Notes: a model not told the origin generated them from the letters alone. DNA of 51,886 bases from an uncultured Bacilli bacterium (GCA_944375905.1 CALWAS010000003.1:1-51886), one strand, 5' to 3'; shown: positions 32,738-42,087, counted from the first letter of the stretch. Made by a program: numbers and translations.

Positions 32738-34970
32738 CGATGGTCGTTTCCTTTCCGCGAACGCGGCAAACGAGGGGCTTTCCCTCGACGAGGGCGAGCC
32801 TCGTGCAGTCCTTGCCGACTTCCAGCCGGAGCCGACGGCCCCGATAGAGGAAGTTGATGGCATAGGACTCGTAACGGTCGGGCAAATAGGGATCGATTTC
32901 GAGGAGGTCGCCGTCGGTCCTCAACCCGGCAAAGCCATAGAGGACGTTTAGATAGGCCGCCGCGAGCGAAGTGAGGTGAAGCCCCTCGCCGGTGTTGTTG
33001 TTGTAGTCGTCGAGGTCGAGGCGGGTGGCAAACGAGAAATAGCCGGCCGCCTTTTCCTTCTCCCCGATGGCCGCGGCCAAAATGGAGTGGATGGAAGGCG
33101 AAAGGGAGGATTCGTGGATGCAGCGCGGCTCGTAATAGTCGAAGTTTGAGCGAAGGACGCCCTGGCTCATCTTCGAAAGGAAGAGGAAGCAGTACATGAG
33201 GACGTCCGGCTGCTTGATCATGTCGGTCCGGTAAAGGCGGTCGTAGCTCCAATGCCCGTAAAGCGGGAACTGCTCACGGGGAATCGAATCGATCGCCACG
33301 TGAGGAAGCTCGAAGAAGGAATCGTCCTGTTCGTAGAGGTCGGGATTTTCCTTCGAGACCGGCAGGTACATGCTCGCCGCGGCTTTCTTCATATCCTCGA
33401 GGTCGGACTCGCTTGCGCCCTCTTCGGCAAGGAGGGCCTTCCTCTTGCTTTCAGGAAGGGCGGACATGATCCGCAGGCAATACTCGAAGGCGAAGCGTCC
33501 CATGACGTTGGTGTAGTAGTTGTTGTTCACCATCATCTTGAATTCGTCGGGACCCATGACCCCGTAGAAGCCGAATCCCCGGCCATCCTGGGCATAGCCG
33601 CCGCGCGAAAGGAGGAAAAGGGCGACGTTCAGAATCGGGCGCGCGCCGTGCTCGAGGACGAAGTCGAAGTCGCCGGTCGTCTTCTCATAGTGGTAGAACC
33701 CATAGACGACGCCGGTCGAGGGCTGGAGCTGAAGCGACGCGTGCTGGAAGAGAGTGCACCCTTCCCTTCCGTCCAAAGTGGCGATTGGGTAGGCTGCCCC
33801 GCGGCAGTCGAGCTTCCTGGCCTTTTCCTTGGCCAAGGGAAGCGTCTTCTCGCGATAAAGGAGAAGGCTCCTAGCTGCATCCGGGTCGTTGAGAAGATAA
33901 AAGGGCAGGCAGTAGGTCTCGGTGTCCCAGAAGGCATGGCCGGAATAGGCTTCGCCCGTGAGGCCCTTGGCCCCGAGGTTGTCCTTTCCCGAAAGCCCGC
34001 GGTAAGTCGAGTGGAGCTGGAAAAGGCAGAAGGCGAGACCCTGCTCGTCGAGGGCGTTGCCCTTGATCTCGAGCCCGAGATCGTCGTAGAAAGCCGAATA
34101 GGAGGCGGCGTTCTCCTCGGCTAGTTCATCGAAATGCGTGGACCCGTAGCTTGCTTCCCCAACGGCGAATTCCCGCGGGTCGACTTTCATTTCATCGCGG
34201 CTCGTCACGACGGCAACGGCCTTGTCGAAGACAGCTTTCGAAGAGAGGACGAAGGAGATTTCATCCGCAAAACCCCCTTGGATTTCCTTTCTTTCCGCCT
34301 TGACCCCTCCATGTCCGAATAGCGAGGAAGCGATATAGGCCATCTGCTCGGTGTTCTCGGTTTCATAGCAAAGGAGGCCTTTTTCGACCTCCCGGGCCTT
34401 TTCGTGGAGATAGGCGTGGTCGCCCCAAGTGAGAAGAGGGTTCCCGGTTTTGAAGGAGAGGGAGATGCTGACTTCCTCCTTGCTTTCGAGGCTTACCCGT
34501 TGAAGGCAGAGATGGTAATGCGAAAGGGAAAGGAGGCGTTCGAAGGAGACTTTGACTTTCTTTCCGTTCCTTAGTTCCCAGACAAAGCTCCTGGTGAGCT
34601 TTCCTTCCCGGAAGGGAAGGCACCTCGTAAACGAGGAAAAGGAGGAGGTTCCTAGATCGAGCCGCTCTCCATCGGCCCATAGCTCGATGCCCAGGAAGTC
34701 GACCGTATTGACCATGAAATGGGTCCGGGTCTCGATGCCACGATAAGAAGTCGGCTCGTCTTTGAGGGCATAGGCATAGAGGCCGTTCACGTAGTTCCCG
34801 CGAAGGGTCGCCGCGCCGCTGCAGCCTTCTTCGAAATAGCCGCGAACTCCCATGTACTCGTTTGAAAGGGAGAAGAGCGACTCGCTGACCTTGCTCCTGT
34901 CCTTATGGAAACCAGTTTCCCTGATTAGATTCGGCTCGACGTCGAGATAGGCTATGCCGTGCTTTACCAT
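32718..34970 (-). CDS. GH65 disaccharide phosphorylase, first copy
   Basis: This cytoplasmic enzyme of 750 residues has the typical maltose-phosphorylase layout: an N-terminal beta-sandwich, a linker, the (alpha/alpha)6 barrel and a small C-terminal sheet. The catalytic acid is Glu 476 in GPDEFKMMVNNNYYTN, and phosphate binding is in HESSLSPSIHSI. In many members the residue after GPDE is Tyr and the next segment is H-x-x-VDNNAYTN; the FKMMVNNN reading here is a variation close to the +1 subsite. The start is the ATG at 34970, with AAGGGG upstream. It lies 2 nt after the permease stop, so the imported sugar is probably its substrate. Confidence 0.92.
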   Translation of the reverse strand: MVKHGIAYLDVEPNLIRETGFHKDRSKVSESLFSLSNEYMGVRGYFEEGCSGAATLRGNYVNGLYAYALKDEPTSYRGIETRTHFMVNTVDFLGIELWADGERLDLGTSSFSSFTRCLPFREGKLTRSFVWELRNGKKVKVSFERLLSLSHYHLCLQRVSLESKEEVSISLSFKTGNPLLTWGDHAYLHEKAREVEKGLLCYETENTEQMAYIASSLFGHGGVKAERKEIQGGFADEISFVLSSKAVFDKAVAVVTSRDEMKVDPREFAVGEASYGSTHFDELAEENAASYSAFYDDLGLEIKGNALDEQGLAFCLFQLHSTYRGLSGKDNLGAKGLTGEAYSGHAFWDTETYCLPFYLLNDPDAARSLLLYREKTLPLAKEKARKLDCRGAAYPIATLDGREGCTLFQHASLQLQPSTGVVYGFYHYEKTTGDFDFVLEHGARPILNVALFLLSRGGYAQDGRGFGFYGVMGPDEFKMMVNNNYYTNVMGRFAFEYCLRIMSALPESKRKALLAEEGASESDLEDMKKAAASMYLPVSKENPDLYEQDDSFFELPHVAIDSIPREQFPLYGHWSYDRLYRTDMIKQPDVLMYCFLFLSKMSQGVLRSNFDYYEPRCIHESSLSPSIHSILAAAIGEKEKAAGYFSFATRLDLDDYNNNTGEGLHLTSLAAAYLNVLYGFAGLRTDGDLLEIDPYLPDRYESYAINFLYRGRRLRLEVGKDCTRLALVEGKPLVCRVRGKETTIDGTLSI

Positions 34971-34972
34971 GA

Positions 34973-35881
34973 TTACCCCTTTACGGCACCGTCGGTCCCG
35001 CCGGCGGTGATTTGCTTTTCGAAAACGAGGAAGAGAACGATCTGCGGGAGGATCGATAGAAGCAGGCACATGAGCATCATGTCGTCGGTGAATCCGGCCG
35101 GGCGCGAGGTCTGGAGGGAAACGAGCTTGACCATGATGGTCTGCATGCTGTCTTGGGTGAGGAGAAGGGATGGCAGGAGATAGTCGCTCCACGAGGCCGA
35201 GACCGCGAAGATGGCGACGATCCCGACGATCGGGGCGGCGAGCGGGACGACAAGGCGGAAGAAAATGGTGAATTCGCCAGCCCCGTCGACTCTCATCGCC
35301 TCGACGAGCTCGCGCGGTATCTTGTCGAAGTAGTTCTTGAAGTTGATGAAGTAGAAGGCGTTCGCCCCGAAGGTGAGGGGAAGGATCGCATAGGGCCATA
35401 GCCCGCTCGTTAGCTTAAGGGAGGCAAGCATCGCGAATAGCGGGATGGAAGAGAGGACGGTCGGGATCATGTAGGAGCCGAGGACCATCAAGTAGACGAT
35501 TTTCGAGCCGGTCGGCTTCACGATCGAGACGCCGTACGCCAATAGGCCGTTGAAAATGACGGCCGCGACGACCGAAAGGACGACGATGAGCAGCGAATTG
35601 AGGAAGTAAATGCTCAAATTGACGCTATTCCAGACCTCGGCTATCTTCCCTAGATCTAAGTTCTCGGGGAAGAAATGGAATTCGAGGGAGGTGATTTCCT
35701 CGACGCTTTTGAACGACTGGACGGCCAAAAAGAAAAGCGGAAAGAGGGAAAGGAAAAGGCAAATCAAGAGAAAGGCGACCATGAGGCCGTATACCAGCTT
35801 GAATCCGCCCTTCCTGTACTCGACGAACGAGAGGATGCCGGATTGCTTGTCCTTTAGACGCTCGAAATGGTACTTTCTCAT
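34973..35881 (-). CDS. Sugar ABC transporter permease, MalG type (second system)
   Basis: The 302-residue protein has six predicted membrane helices and the EAA loop LVEAMRVDGAGEFTIFFRLVVPL. The ATG at 35881 overlaps the stop of the MalF-type gene by 4 nt. It belongs to the operon binding protein - permease - permease - GH65 - GH65 - pgmB. Like the other importer, it has no ATPase of its own in the operon. Confidence 0.92.
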   Translation of the reverse strand: MRKYHFERLKDKQSGILSFVEYRKGGFKLVYGLMVAFLLICLFLSLFPLFFLAVQSFKSVEEITSLEFHFFPENLDLGKIAEVWNSVNLSIYFLNSLLIVVLSVVAAVIFNGLLAYGVSIVKPTGSKIVYLMVLGSYMIPTVLSSIPLFAMLASLKLTSGLWPYAILPLTFGANAFYFINFKNYFDKIPRELVEAMRVDGAGEFTIFFRLVVPLAAPIVGIVAIFAVSASWSDYLLPSLLLTQDSMQTIMVKLVSLQTSRPAGFTDDMMLMCLLLSILPQIVLFLVFEKQITAGGTDGAVKG

Positions 35882-36819
35882 ACTCGATACCCCCGCTTCT
35901 TGAGGAAGGCGATCAAAGCGAAGTAAACCGCCGAGAGGAAGGCGATGATGAGGGCGAGGGTCACCATGCAAGCGGCTCCCATCCCCATCTCGAACCCGCC
36001 TCCGGATTTGCCAAACGACAGGTTGTAGGCCAATAGGAGAAGGGAGAGTGAGGAACCGTCCGCCCCGCCGCCGTTGGTCATGACGAGCGGCTCGTAGAAA
36101 ACCTGCATGACCGAAATGACCTGAAGGACGAAGAGGACTGTCATCGATGGAATGATTCCCGGAAGGGTGATGTGGACGACCCGGCTCCAGGCTCCGGCCC
36201 CGTCGATCCGGGCCGCCTCGTAATAGGCGGTATCGATTTGGTTGAAGGCCGCTAGGTAGATCAAGGCGGTCGACCCGGCACCCCGCCACGTCATGCAGAT
36301 GACGATGAGGGGTATGGCCATGTCCGGATCGTCCAGCCAAAGGATCGGTTCCTGGCCCATGGCCTCGAGGATGTTATTGAGGAAGCCGGCCGAGGAAGGA
36401 TCGAAAAGGAAAGTGAAGAGAATCGAGACGGTTATCCCCGCGAGGGCGGCCGGGAAGTAGATCCCGATGCGGAAGAGCCCTTTGAAATGGATGACCTCGC
36501 TGAGAATCAGGCCCATCACGACCGGAAGGAGAAAGCCAAGCAAGAGCGACCAACCGAGATAGATGAAGGTGTTCTTGAAGGCTATTGAGAATTCCGGGAG
36601 GGAGAAGAGCTCGGCGTAATTGTCGAAGCCGGCAAAGCCGACGATGTTGGCGGCCCTCGTTACCGAGAAGGACATGACGATCGCGTAGAGAAGCGGAATC
36701 CACACGAAGAAGGAAAAGAGGATGATTCCCGGCGTCATGACCGCGTAGCCGCGGACATTCTGCTTTAACTTCCCGACGGCCTTCTGCCGATCGAGGGAAG
36801 TGGAGACGGTCTTGCTCAT
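35878..36819 (-). CDS. Sugar ABC transporter permease, MalF type (second system)
   Basis: The 313-residue permease has six predicted helices after a short basic N-terminus (VGKLKQNVRGYA). The EAA loop is YEAARIDGAGAWSRVVHITLPG. The ATG at 36819 is chosen because it overlaps the preceding stop codon as ATGA, the same coupling as elsewhere in the operon; the frame is open six codons further upstream. Confidence 0.92.
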   Translation of the reverse strand: MSKTVSTSLDRQKAVGKLKQNVRGYAVMTPGIILFSFFVWIPLLYAIVMSFSVTRAANIVGFAGFDNYAELFSLPEFSIAFKNTFIYLGWSLLLGFLLPVVMGLILSEVIHFKGLFRIGIYFPAALAGITVSILFTFLFDPSSAGFLNNILEAMGQEPILWLDDPDMAIPLIVICMTWRGAGSTALIYLAAFNQIDTAYYEAARIDGAGAWSRVVHITLPGIIPSMTVLFVLQVISVMQVFYEPLVMTNGGGADGSSLSLLLLAYNLSFGKSGGGFEMGMGAACMVTLALIIAFLSAVYFALIAFLKKRGYRV

Positions 36820-38222
36820 TTGAAGTTGCGGTTCCACTCCGCGTTGATGGTAATGAGCTGGTTCATGATCTCATCGCGGCTCCGATTCGGGTTGGTGAGC
36901 GAGGAATAGACGGCCTTGTCGAGCTGGGCATACATTTCCTGGGCGTAGTGCTCGACCTCGGGGTGACGCATGTCGTTGACCGTATCGAAGAAATCCTCGA
37001 AGTATTCCATGTTGACGTTCACGTACTTCCCGTCGAGTCCGTCGGCGAAATCGTTGTAATCGTCGTTGGTCCAAGGACGGATCGAGGGAATGATCGGCTC
37101 GTTTTTCCGAAGCGAGACCTGCTTGCCTTCCTCCATGGCCGTCTTGCACGCTTCCGACATGATCGGGGCCCGGCCCATGTACTCGAGGAAGAGCAGGGCT
37201 CCGCGAACCTGCTCGTCGCTGGCGTCGGCCGAGAAGACGAACGGGGTGCCGCCGTATAGCGTGTAGCGGCCGCCCGGACCCCCGGGCATCGGGACGAAGG
37301 CGATGTCCTGACGGTCGACCCCGGCTTGAGTCACGGCATTCTGGACGACGTCGTTGCCGACGAAGACGAGCCCGACTTGTTCGTTGATCTTGTTGTACCA
37401 ATCGTTGTAGGTGATGTTGGTATCCGGGATGAGGCAGCCGTCATTCTTGAGGCTTTGGACATACTCGAGGGTGTCGACCATTTCCTCGCTCGCCAGATTG
37501 CCGCGCCAAACGCCGTTTTCCTCGACTTCCAAGGTCGCGCCAAAGCTCCATGCGAAATTGGAAAGGAGCCAGCCGCCCTGCTTGTTCGCGCTATAGATCA
37601 TCGTTCCGGCCACGCTTTCCCCGGAATTCTCGTAGAGCTTCTGGCAGAAGTCGCGAAGCTCCTCGAACGTCGTCGGGTAAAGCGGATTGCCGCTCTCGTC
37701 GTGAAGGACGTATTCGTGCTTGGAATAGTCGCCGTCGATGAGCCCGTACATGTTGAGGGTCTTGAGATTGAGCAGCATGCCGAATCCATACCCGTCGCGG
37801 GGAATGCCATAAAGTTCGCCGTCTTCCCCTTCGAGGGTTCCCCGCATGAACGGATCCATGTCGTCGTAGTAGCCGACTTCCCTAACGAGTTCTGTCACCG
37901 GGCGGATGATCCCGCCGTCGATGAGCATCGGCGGCTCGGTGAAATAGGTTTGGAAAATCGTCGGGAGCGTCCCGGCAAGGGCCATCTGGGTGACGGTTTC
38001 GGAAGAGTAGGTATAGGGCTGGGCCACGATTTCGTATTCGGGATGGTCGGCCTCGAAGCGCTCTTTCCAAACCGTGAACATGTTCACGTCTTCCTTTTGC
38101 TGGGCCTGGGGCCACATGCCGACGATTACTTGGATCTTTCCTTCGTCCGAGGGACCGCATCCCGTAAGGAGCAGGCCGAGCATCGAAGCGCAGGCAATAG
38201 TGAGCGACAAATGCTTTTTCAT
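36816..38222 (-). CDS. Sugar-binding lipoprotein of second ABC importer
   Basis: This family 1 solute-binding lipoprotein has 468 residues, signal peptide and lipobox LLLTGCGPS. Typical segments are FTVWKERFEADHPEYEIV, QMALAGTLPTIFQTYF and PGGPGGRYTLYGGTPFVFS. It is the first gene of the GH65 operon and probably binds an alpha-gluco-oligosaccharide. A cre-like palindrome lies 27 nt before its ATG. A truncated sensor gene diverges from it. Confidence 0.92.
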   Translation of the reverse strand: MKKHLSLTIACASMLGLLLTGCGPSDEGKIQVIVGMWPQAQQKEDVNMFTVWKERFEADHPEYEIVAQPYTYSSETVTQMALAGTLPTIFQTYFTEPPMLIDGGIIRPVTELVREVGYYDDMDPFMRGTLEGEDGELYGIPRDGYGFGMLLNLKTLNMYGLIDGDYSKHEYVLHDESGNPLYPTTFEELRDFCQKLYENSGESVAGTMIYSANKQGGWLLSNFAWSFGATLEVEENGVWRGNLASEEMVDTLEYVQSLKNDGCLIPDTNITYNDWYNKINEQVGLVFVGNDVVQNAVTQAGVDRQDIAFVPMPGGPGGRYTLYGGTPFVFSADASDEQVRGALLFLEYMGRAPIMSEACKTAMEEGKQVSLRKNEPIIPSIRPWTNDDYNDFADGLDGKYVNVNMEYFEDFFDTVNDMRHPEVEHYAQEMYAQLDKAVYSSLTNPNRSRDEIMNQLITINAEWNRNFK

Positions 38223-38248
38223 TCTTCTAACACCTCAGGCTAAGTTTA

Positions 38249-38262
38249 TGAAAACGCTTTCC
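38249..38262 (-). promoter_or_regulatory. cre-like operator before the GH65 importer operon
   Basis: TGAAAACGCTTTCC matches the cre consensus TGWAARCGYTWNCW at 13 of 14 positions, the best copy in the window. It lies between the binding-protein ATG and the divergent sensor gene and could affect both. Confidence 0.7.
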
Positions 38263-38324
38263 CCGCCTGTAGGCCGCTCGTCTTCTTTATTTGTGGAAAA
38301 TCCTGCCTCGTCTTAAAATGAGCC

Positions 38325-39251
38325 GTGTTCGAAAATAGCCGGAAGGCATTGTTCTCGTCTCTTTTCTACCCGGTTTTGACCTCGTTTATTTTCTCGTCCC
38401 TCGTCTTGGCCACCGCCTTGATAAGCGACCGAGTCGACACGATGCGCCGCTCCAACGACGCGGAAATGGCGAATCGCGGATCCTCGCTCAGAATCGACGC
38501 TTCCCTTCTCTCCAGCTCTTGCCAGTATCTCTTTCGGGAAAAGGAAACGCTCGATTACCTTTCGGGCGACTCGGGCGAGGCATCGCTCCTCAGCCAGACC
38601 CTCACTTCCTTCGTCTCGCGTTCGAGCCGTCTCATCGGGGCGAGCTTCTATCCCCTCGAAGGGCTAGGCGGGGTCGGAAGCTACCAAATAGGGGGCCTCG
38701 TGAGCAGGGAAACCCTTTTCGACCTTCCGGAGGTGAACGCCTTTTTGCTCGATGAGAGCAAAGACGAAATGCTCTTGGTTAGGAAAGAGGCGATCTCCGC
38801 CAGTTACGACTTCATGGCCTATCCGACGGAAGCCGGCTTGCTTTCGCTTTTCAAAAAAGGGAAGACCGTCGAGGGGGGAGGGCTCCTCGTCCTCGATTAC
38901 GATACCGTTTCCCTTCTCGACGAAATCCTTTCCTACGACGCGGATTCGGGTAGCGACCTCCTGAACCTGAGCGTACGTCAGGGAAGCGCGGTCCTCTGCC
39001 GCCCTGGGGAGGAAAGCTCCCCGCCGAGCGGTACCACCGTCACCGCAGCGGTTAGGGACGGAGTCTATCTCGAGGCGGTTTTTTCCGATCGGGAAGCCAT
39101 CGTCTCTTCCTCGCTCATCGCCATCATCGTGCTGGTGGCCTTCTCTATCCTCTCCACGGGCTATGGCCTCATCGCGAAAAGATTCACGAGGCTCGTGTTC
39201 GACCCGCTTGAGGAAATCAATCGCCGGATGTCTTCCTTTGAGGAATCGTGA
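38325..39251 (+). CDS. Kinase-less membrane sensor (truncated YesM-like)
   Basis: This 308-residue protein has one N-terminal membrane helix (VLTSFIFSSLVLATALI), an extracellular region of about 220 residues, and a second helix (SSLIAIIVLVAFSILSTGYGLIA). It ends about 25 residues later in the start of a HAMP-like segment (RLVFDPLEEINRRM). The layout is that of a YesM-type histidine kinase cut off before the kinase part. Its last 35 bp overlap the end of the true kinase gene on the other strand. The start is a GTG with no ribosome site; TAAAAT at 38314-38319 ends 5 nt before it, so the message may be leaderless. It may be a remnant, or a decoy or accessory sensor. Confidence 0.7.
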   Translation: MFENSRKALFSSLFYPVLTSFIFSSLVLATALISDRVDTMRRSNDAEMANRGSSLRIDASLLSSSCQYLFREKETLDYLSGDSGEASLLSQTLTSFVSRSSRLIGASFYPLEGLGGVGSYQIGGLVSRETLFDLPEVNAFLLDESKDEMLLVRKEAISASYDFMAYPTEAGLLSLFKKGKTVEGGGLLVLDYDTVSLLDEILSYDADSGSDLLNLSVRQGSAVLCRPGEESSPPSGTTVTAAVRDGVYLEAVFSDREAIVSSSLIAIIVLVAFSILSTGYGLIAKRFTRLVFDPLEEINRRMSSFEES

Positions 39252-40851
39252 TTTTCACGCGCGTTCCGCGGCCGATTTTCGAGTTAATTTCGACTTTTGC
39301 TTCGCTTCCGTATTCGAGGCGGAGCCTTTCTTTCACATTGTAGATGCCATAGCCGCCGGACCCTTCTCCATCGGGCTTGTTGCCAATCCGCCCGACGTCG
39401 AAGCCGATCCCGTTGTCCTCGACGAGAAAATAGACGTTCTTTCCCTCGATGCCGGCCTTTATCTCGATATGGGCATCCTCCACTCCTTCGAAGGCGTGTT
39501 TCAAGGCGTTTTCGACGAATGGCTGGACGATCAACTTGAGGGTATAGAACGACGCGGCTTCCTTCTCGATTTCCTCGTGGTGGGTAAAGGAATCGGGGAA
39601 GGAAACGGACTGAACGTCGAGATAGTAGGAAGAAATCGCCACCTCCTCCTCGACTCTAACGTGGCTCCGTCCCTTGGAAAGCGAAAGCCGGTAAAACCGC
39701 GCAAGGGCAACGACGGCCTTTTCCACGTCCTTGTTGTTCGAAAGCTTTCCCATCCACGCGATGGCGTCCAGCGAGTTGTAGAGAAAATGCGGGTTGATCT
39801 GCTGAAGGAGGGAATCGAGTTCGAGCTTCCTTTTTTCCTCCGCGTCCCGGCTTTGCTCGGCCATGAGGGCGTAGATGCGGCCGACCATTTCGTCGTAGCT
39901 CCGCTCGAGCACGTCGATTTCGTGGTTTAGGCTCTTGGGGTAGGGGCGGGGTTCCGCCTTCCCTTCGAAAGTTTCCCCTTCCATCCTTTCGGACAGAGCC
40001 GAAAGAGGCCTCGACACCCGACGCGAACGCAAGTACGCGACGGCCCCGGAAGTAAGGAAGGCGAGGCCGAGGAGGCAGCTCACGACGACCTCGACCAAAT
40101 TGATGGTCCCAAATGCCGCTTCCCGGCTGACATAGGTAATGAAGCGGGAAGACGGGGCGAAGCGGGACAAGGAGTTGGCCGGAGTCTCGACGATAAGGTA
40201 CTTCGATCCGTCGATCGGCTGGTAGGCCGCCGCATCGGGAGCCCCGATCCCGCTCACGAGGAGCGAATCGGAACCGTATAGAAAGGTAAACGACTGTTCG
40301 AAGCTCGACCGGAGGAAAGGGGAAAGCGTCTCTTCCTTGAGGAGATAGAAAAGGGAAAGCCCGGAACGATGGATGCCCGTGACAAGGGCATAGCCGCCGT
40401 CGAAATAGGCGCTTCGTTCGAGGATGAGGAATGACGATGGCTCTTCCTTGAGATGCTCGATGTCGGGCGAGGAAACGACGAAGGGCTCGTTCCCGCGGAG
40501 GGAATAGAAACGGCCGTCGTCATAGATCGATACATCGTAATATAGATCTTCGTTGAGCTCGCTTTCCTCGTAGATTCGGTTGAGGAACTTTTCCTTGTCG
40601 TTCGATTCGATGAACTCCGAGCAAGTCGATTCCGGAAAGGCGGTTTGCCCATAGCCGATGACCTCATAGAGGAGATTGAAGAGGGAGTTTTCGGCCGAGG
40701 ATGATTCTTCGGCAGCCATCGACGAGATGCTTGAGGCAAGGTAGGTTCCCTTGTAGATCTCGATTCCGCCGACGACGGCCCCTAGCGACAGCAAAAGGAC
40801 GCCCGAGACGATGGCTAAGACGCTTGAGGATATCGTTGGCTTATTTTTCAT
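39217..40851 (-). CDS. YesM/LytS-type sensor histidine kinase
   Basis: This 544-residue membrane kinase has two membrane helices (about residues 8-33 and 248-275) around an extracellular sensing domain. A HAMP-like region (RRVSRPLSALSERME), a coiled coil and the His_kinase domain follow, with phosphoacceptor His 355 in QQINPHFLYNSLD. An HATPase domain with FVENALKHAF (N box), VEDNGIGF (G1) and GYGIYNVKERL (G2) closes the protein. It overlaps the response regulator gene by 11 nt. Systems of this kind commonly switch on sugar importers and secreted glycanases in Bacillota; here the targets are likely the neighbouring operons. Confidence 0.93.
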   Translation of the reverse strand: MKNKPTISSSVLAIVSGVLLLSLGAVVGGIEIYKGTYLASSISSMAAEESSSAENSLFNLLYEVIGYGQTAFPESTCSEFIESNDKEKFLNRIYEESELNEDLYYDVSIYDDGRFYSLRGNEPFVVSSPDIEHLKEEPSSFLILERSAYFDGGYALVTGIHRSGLSLFYLLKEETLSPFLRSSFEQSFTFLYGSDSLLVSGIGAPDAAAYQPIDGSKYLIVETPANSLSRFAPSSRFITYVSREAAFGTINLVEVVVSCLLGLAFLTSGAVAYLRSRRVSRPLSALSERMEGETFEGKAEPRPYPKSLNHEIDVLERSYDEMVGRIYALMAEQSRDAEEKRKLELDSLLQQINPHFLYNSLDAIAWMGKLSNNKDVEKAVVALARFYRLSLSKGRSHVRVEEEVAISSYYLDVQSVSFPDSFTHHEEIEKEAASFYTLKLIVQPFVENALKHAFEGVEDAHIEIKAGIEGKNVYFLVEDNGIGFDVGRIGNKPDGEGSGGYGIYNVKERLRLEYGSEAKVEINSKIGRGTRVKITIPQRKTSGD

Positions 40852-42061
40852 CCGGCCCCTTAATGTAACTCACCGGGGTCCGTCCGGTAATCTTTTTGAA
40901 GACGGAAGTGAAATAGCGCGTATCGTTGTAGCCAACTTTGTCGGCCACTTCGCTCACCCGGTACTCGCCGCTCCTCAATAGTTTCTTGGCTTCGTCGATC
41001 CTCGTGGATACGAGCATGGTATTGAAGGTCGTCGCGAGTTCCTTCTTAAAAAGGTGCATCAAGTGGGAGGAGGAAACGTTGAGGGCATCGGAAACGGAGG
41101 ATACGGATAGATCGTCCCCGTAATGCTCCCGGATGTAAGCCAGGGCCTTGAGGAGGACTGGCGAATATATCTTCTCGCTTTCCCGGCCGTAGAACTCGAT
41201 CGAGTTGACGAAGCGCATGAGAAGCGACTCGGCGGAGGTCTTCGCGTTCTCGTAGGCTTCCGGGACCGCGTCGAGGGAGGTTATCGGCTTCGAGACCCCG
41301 ACCGAAATGGTGATCTTCGACTCCTTCTCATAGGCGGAGAAGGCTTCCCTTACCGCCCTTTCGATTTCGTCCACGCCCTTTTCGGCGACGAAAAAGCAGC
41401 ATCTTTGATGATAAATGCCGTCAACATAGGGGATTTTTGCGGCAGAAAGAACATGTTCGAGCGCGTTTTCGAAGCAAGTGAGCTCCACGGGTTCCTCTTT
41501 TTTCTCGTCTAGGACGGAAACGAGGAAACGTCCTTCCTGGAAGCTCGTCCCGATGAGGAATTCCATTTCGCGTTCCATCTCCTCGCTCGAAGAGTAGTCC
41601 TTCCTCACGAGCATCCGGACAAGGCGCCGCTTCATGTCCTCGCGGCTGCTTTCCAAGATGGCTTGGGTTTGGGAAATGGAACGCTTGTCCTCGATTTTCC
41701 TGACCACCGTTTCGACCGTCTTTAGCATCTCCTCGGTGGACACGGGTTTGAGCAAATAGGAGGCCACTTCGTTGTCGATGGCTTTCTTGGCATAGGAAAA
41801 CTCGCCATACCCCGAGAGGATGATGAACTTCGGGTTGAGCTTGGCGGCCTTGATTTTCTCGATCATGCCAATGCCGTCTAGTTTTGGCATCTTCAGATCG
41901 GTTATCACGATGTCGGGAACCAATTCGACGGTCTTTTCGAAGCCGTCGATGCCGTTTTTGGCTTCCCCCACCACCTCGATCCCGAGCTTTTCCCAGGGAA
42001 TCGTGGCCCTAAGTCCCCTTCTGACAAGAGGTTCGTCGTCGACGATGAGAAGTTTCAGCAT
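40841..42061 (-). CDS. YesN-type response regulator with AraC DNA-binding domain
   Basis: The 406-residue protein has an N-terminal receiver domain (LLIVDDEPLVRRGL, phosphoacceptor Asp 55 in VITDLKMP, Lys in YLLKPVS). A middle linker domain follows, and then two AraC-type helix-turn-helix motifs at the C-terminus (LSVSSVSDALNVSSSHLMHLFKK and VSEVADKVGYNDTRYFTSVFKK). The start is the ATG at 42061, since upstream in-frame sequence runs through the terminator hairpin and the end of the surface protein gene. It is translated together with the kinase downstream. Confidence 0.94.
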   Translation of the reverse strand: MLKLLIVDDEPLVRRGLRATIPWEKLGIEVVGEAKNGIDGFEKTVELVPDIVITDLKMPKLDGIGMIEKIKAAKLNPKFIILSGYGEFSYAKKAIDNEVASYLLKPVSTEEMLKTVETVVRKIEDKRSISQTQAILESSREDMKRRLVRMLVRKDYSSSEEMEREMEFLIGTSFQEGRFLVSVLDEKKEEPVELTCFENALEHVLSAAKIPYVDGIYHQRCCFFVAEKGVDEIERAVREAFSAYEKESKITISVGVSKPITSLDAVPEAYENAKTSAESLLMRFVNSIEFYGRESEKIYSPVLLKALAYIREHYGDDLSVSSVSDALNVSSSHLMHLFKKELATTFNTMLVSTRIDEAKKLLRSGEYRVSEVADKVGYNDTRYFTSVFKKITGRTPVSYIKGPDEK

Positions 42062-42087
42062 GGAAGCCTCCTTGCATATAGCCGAAA

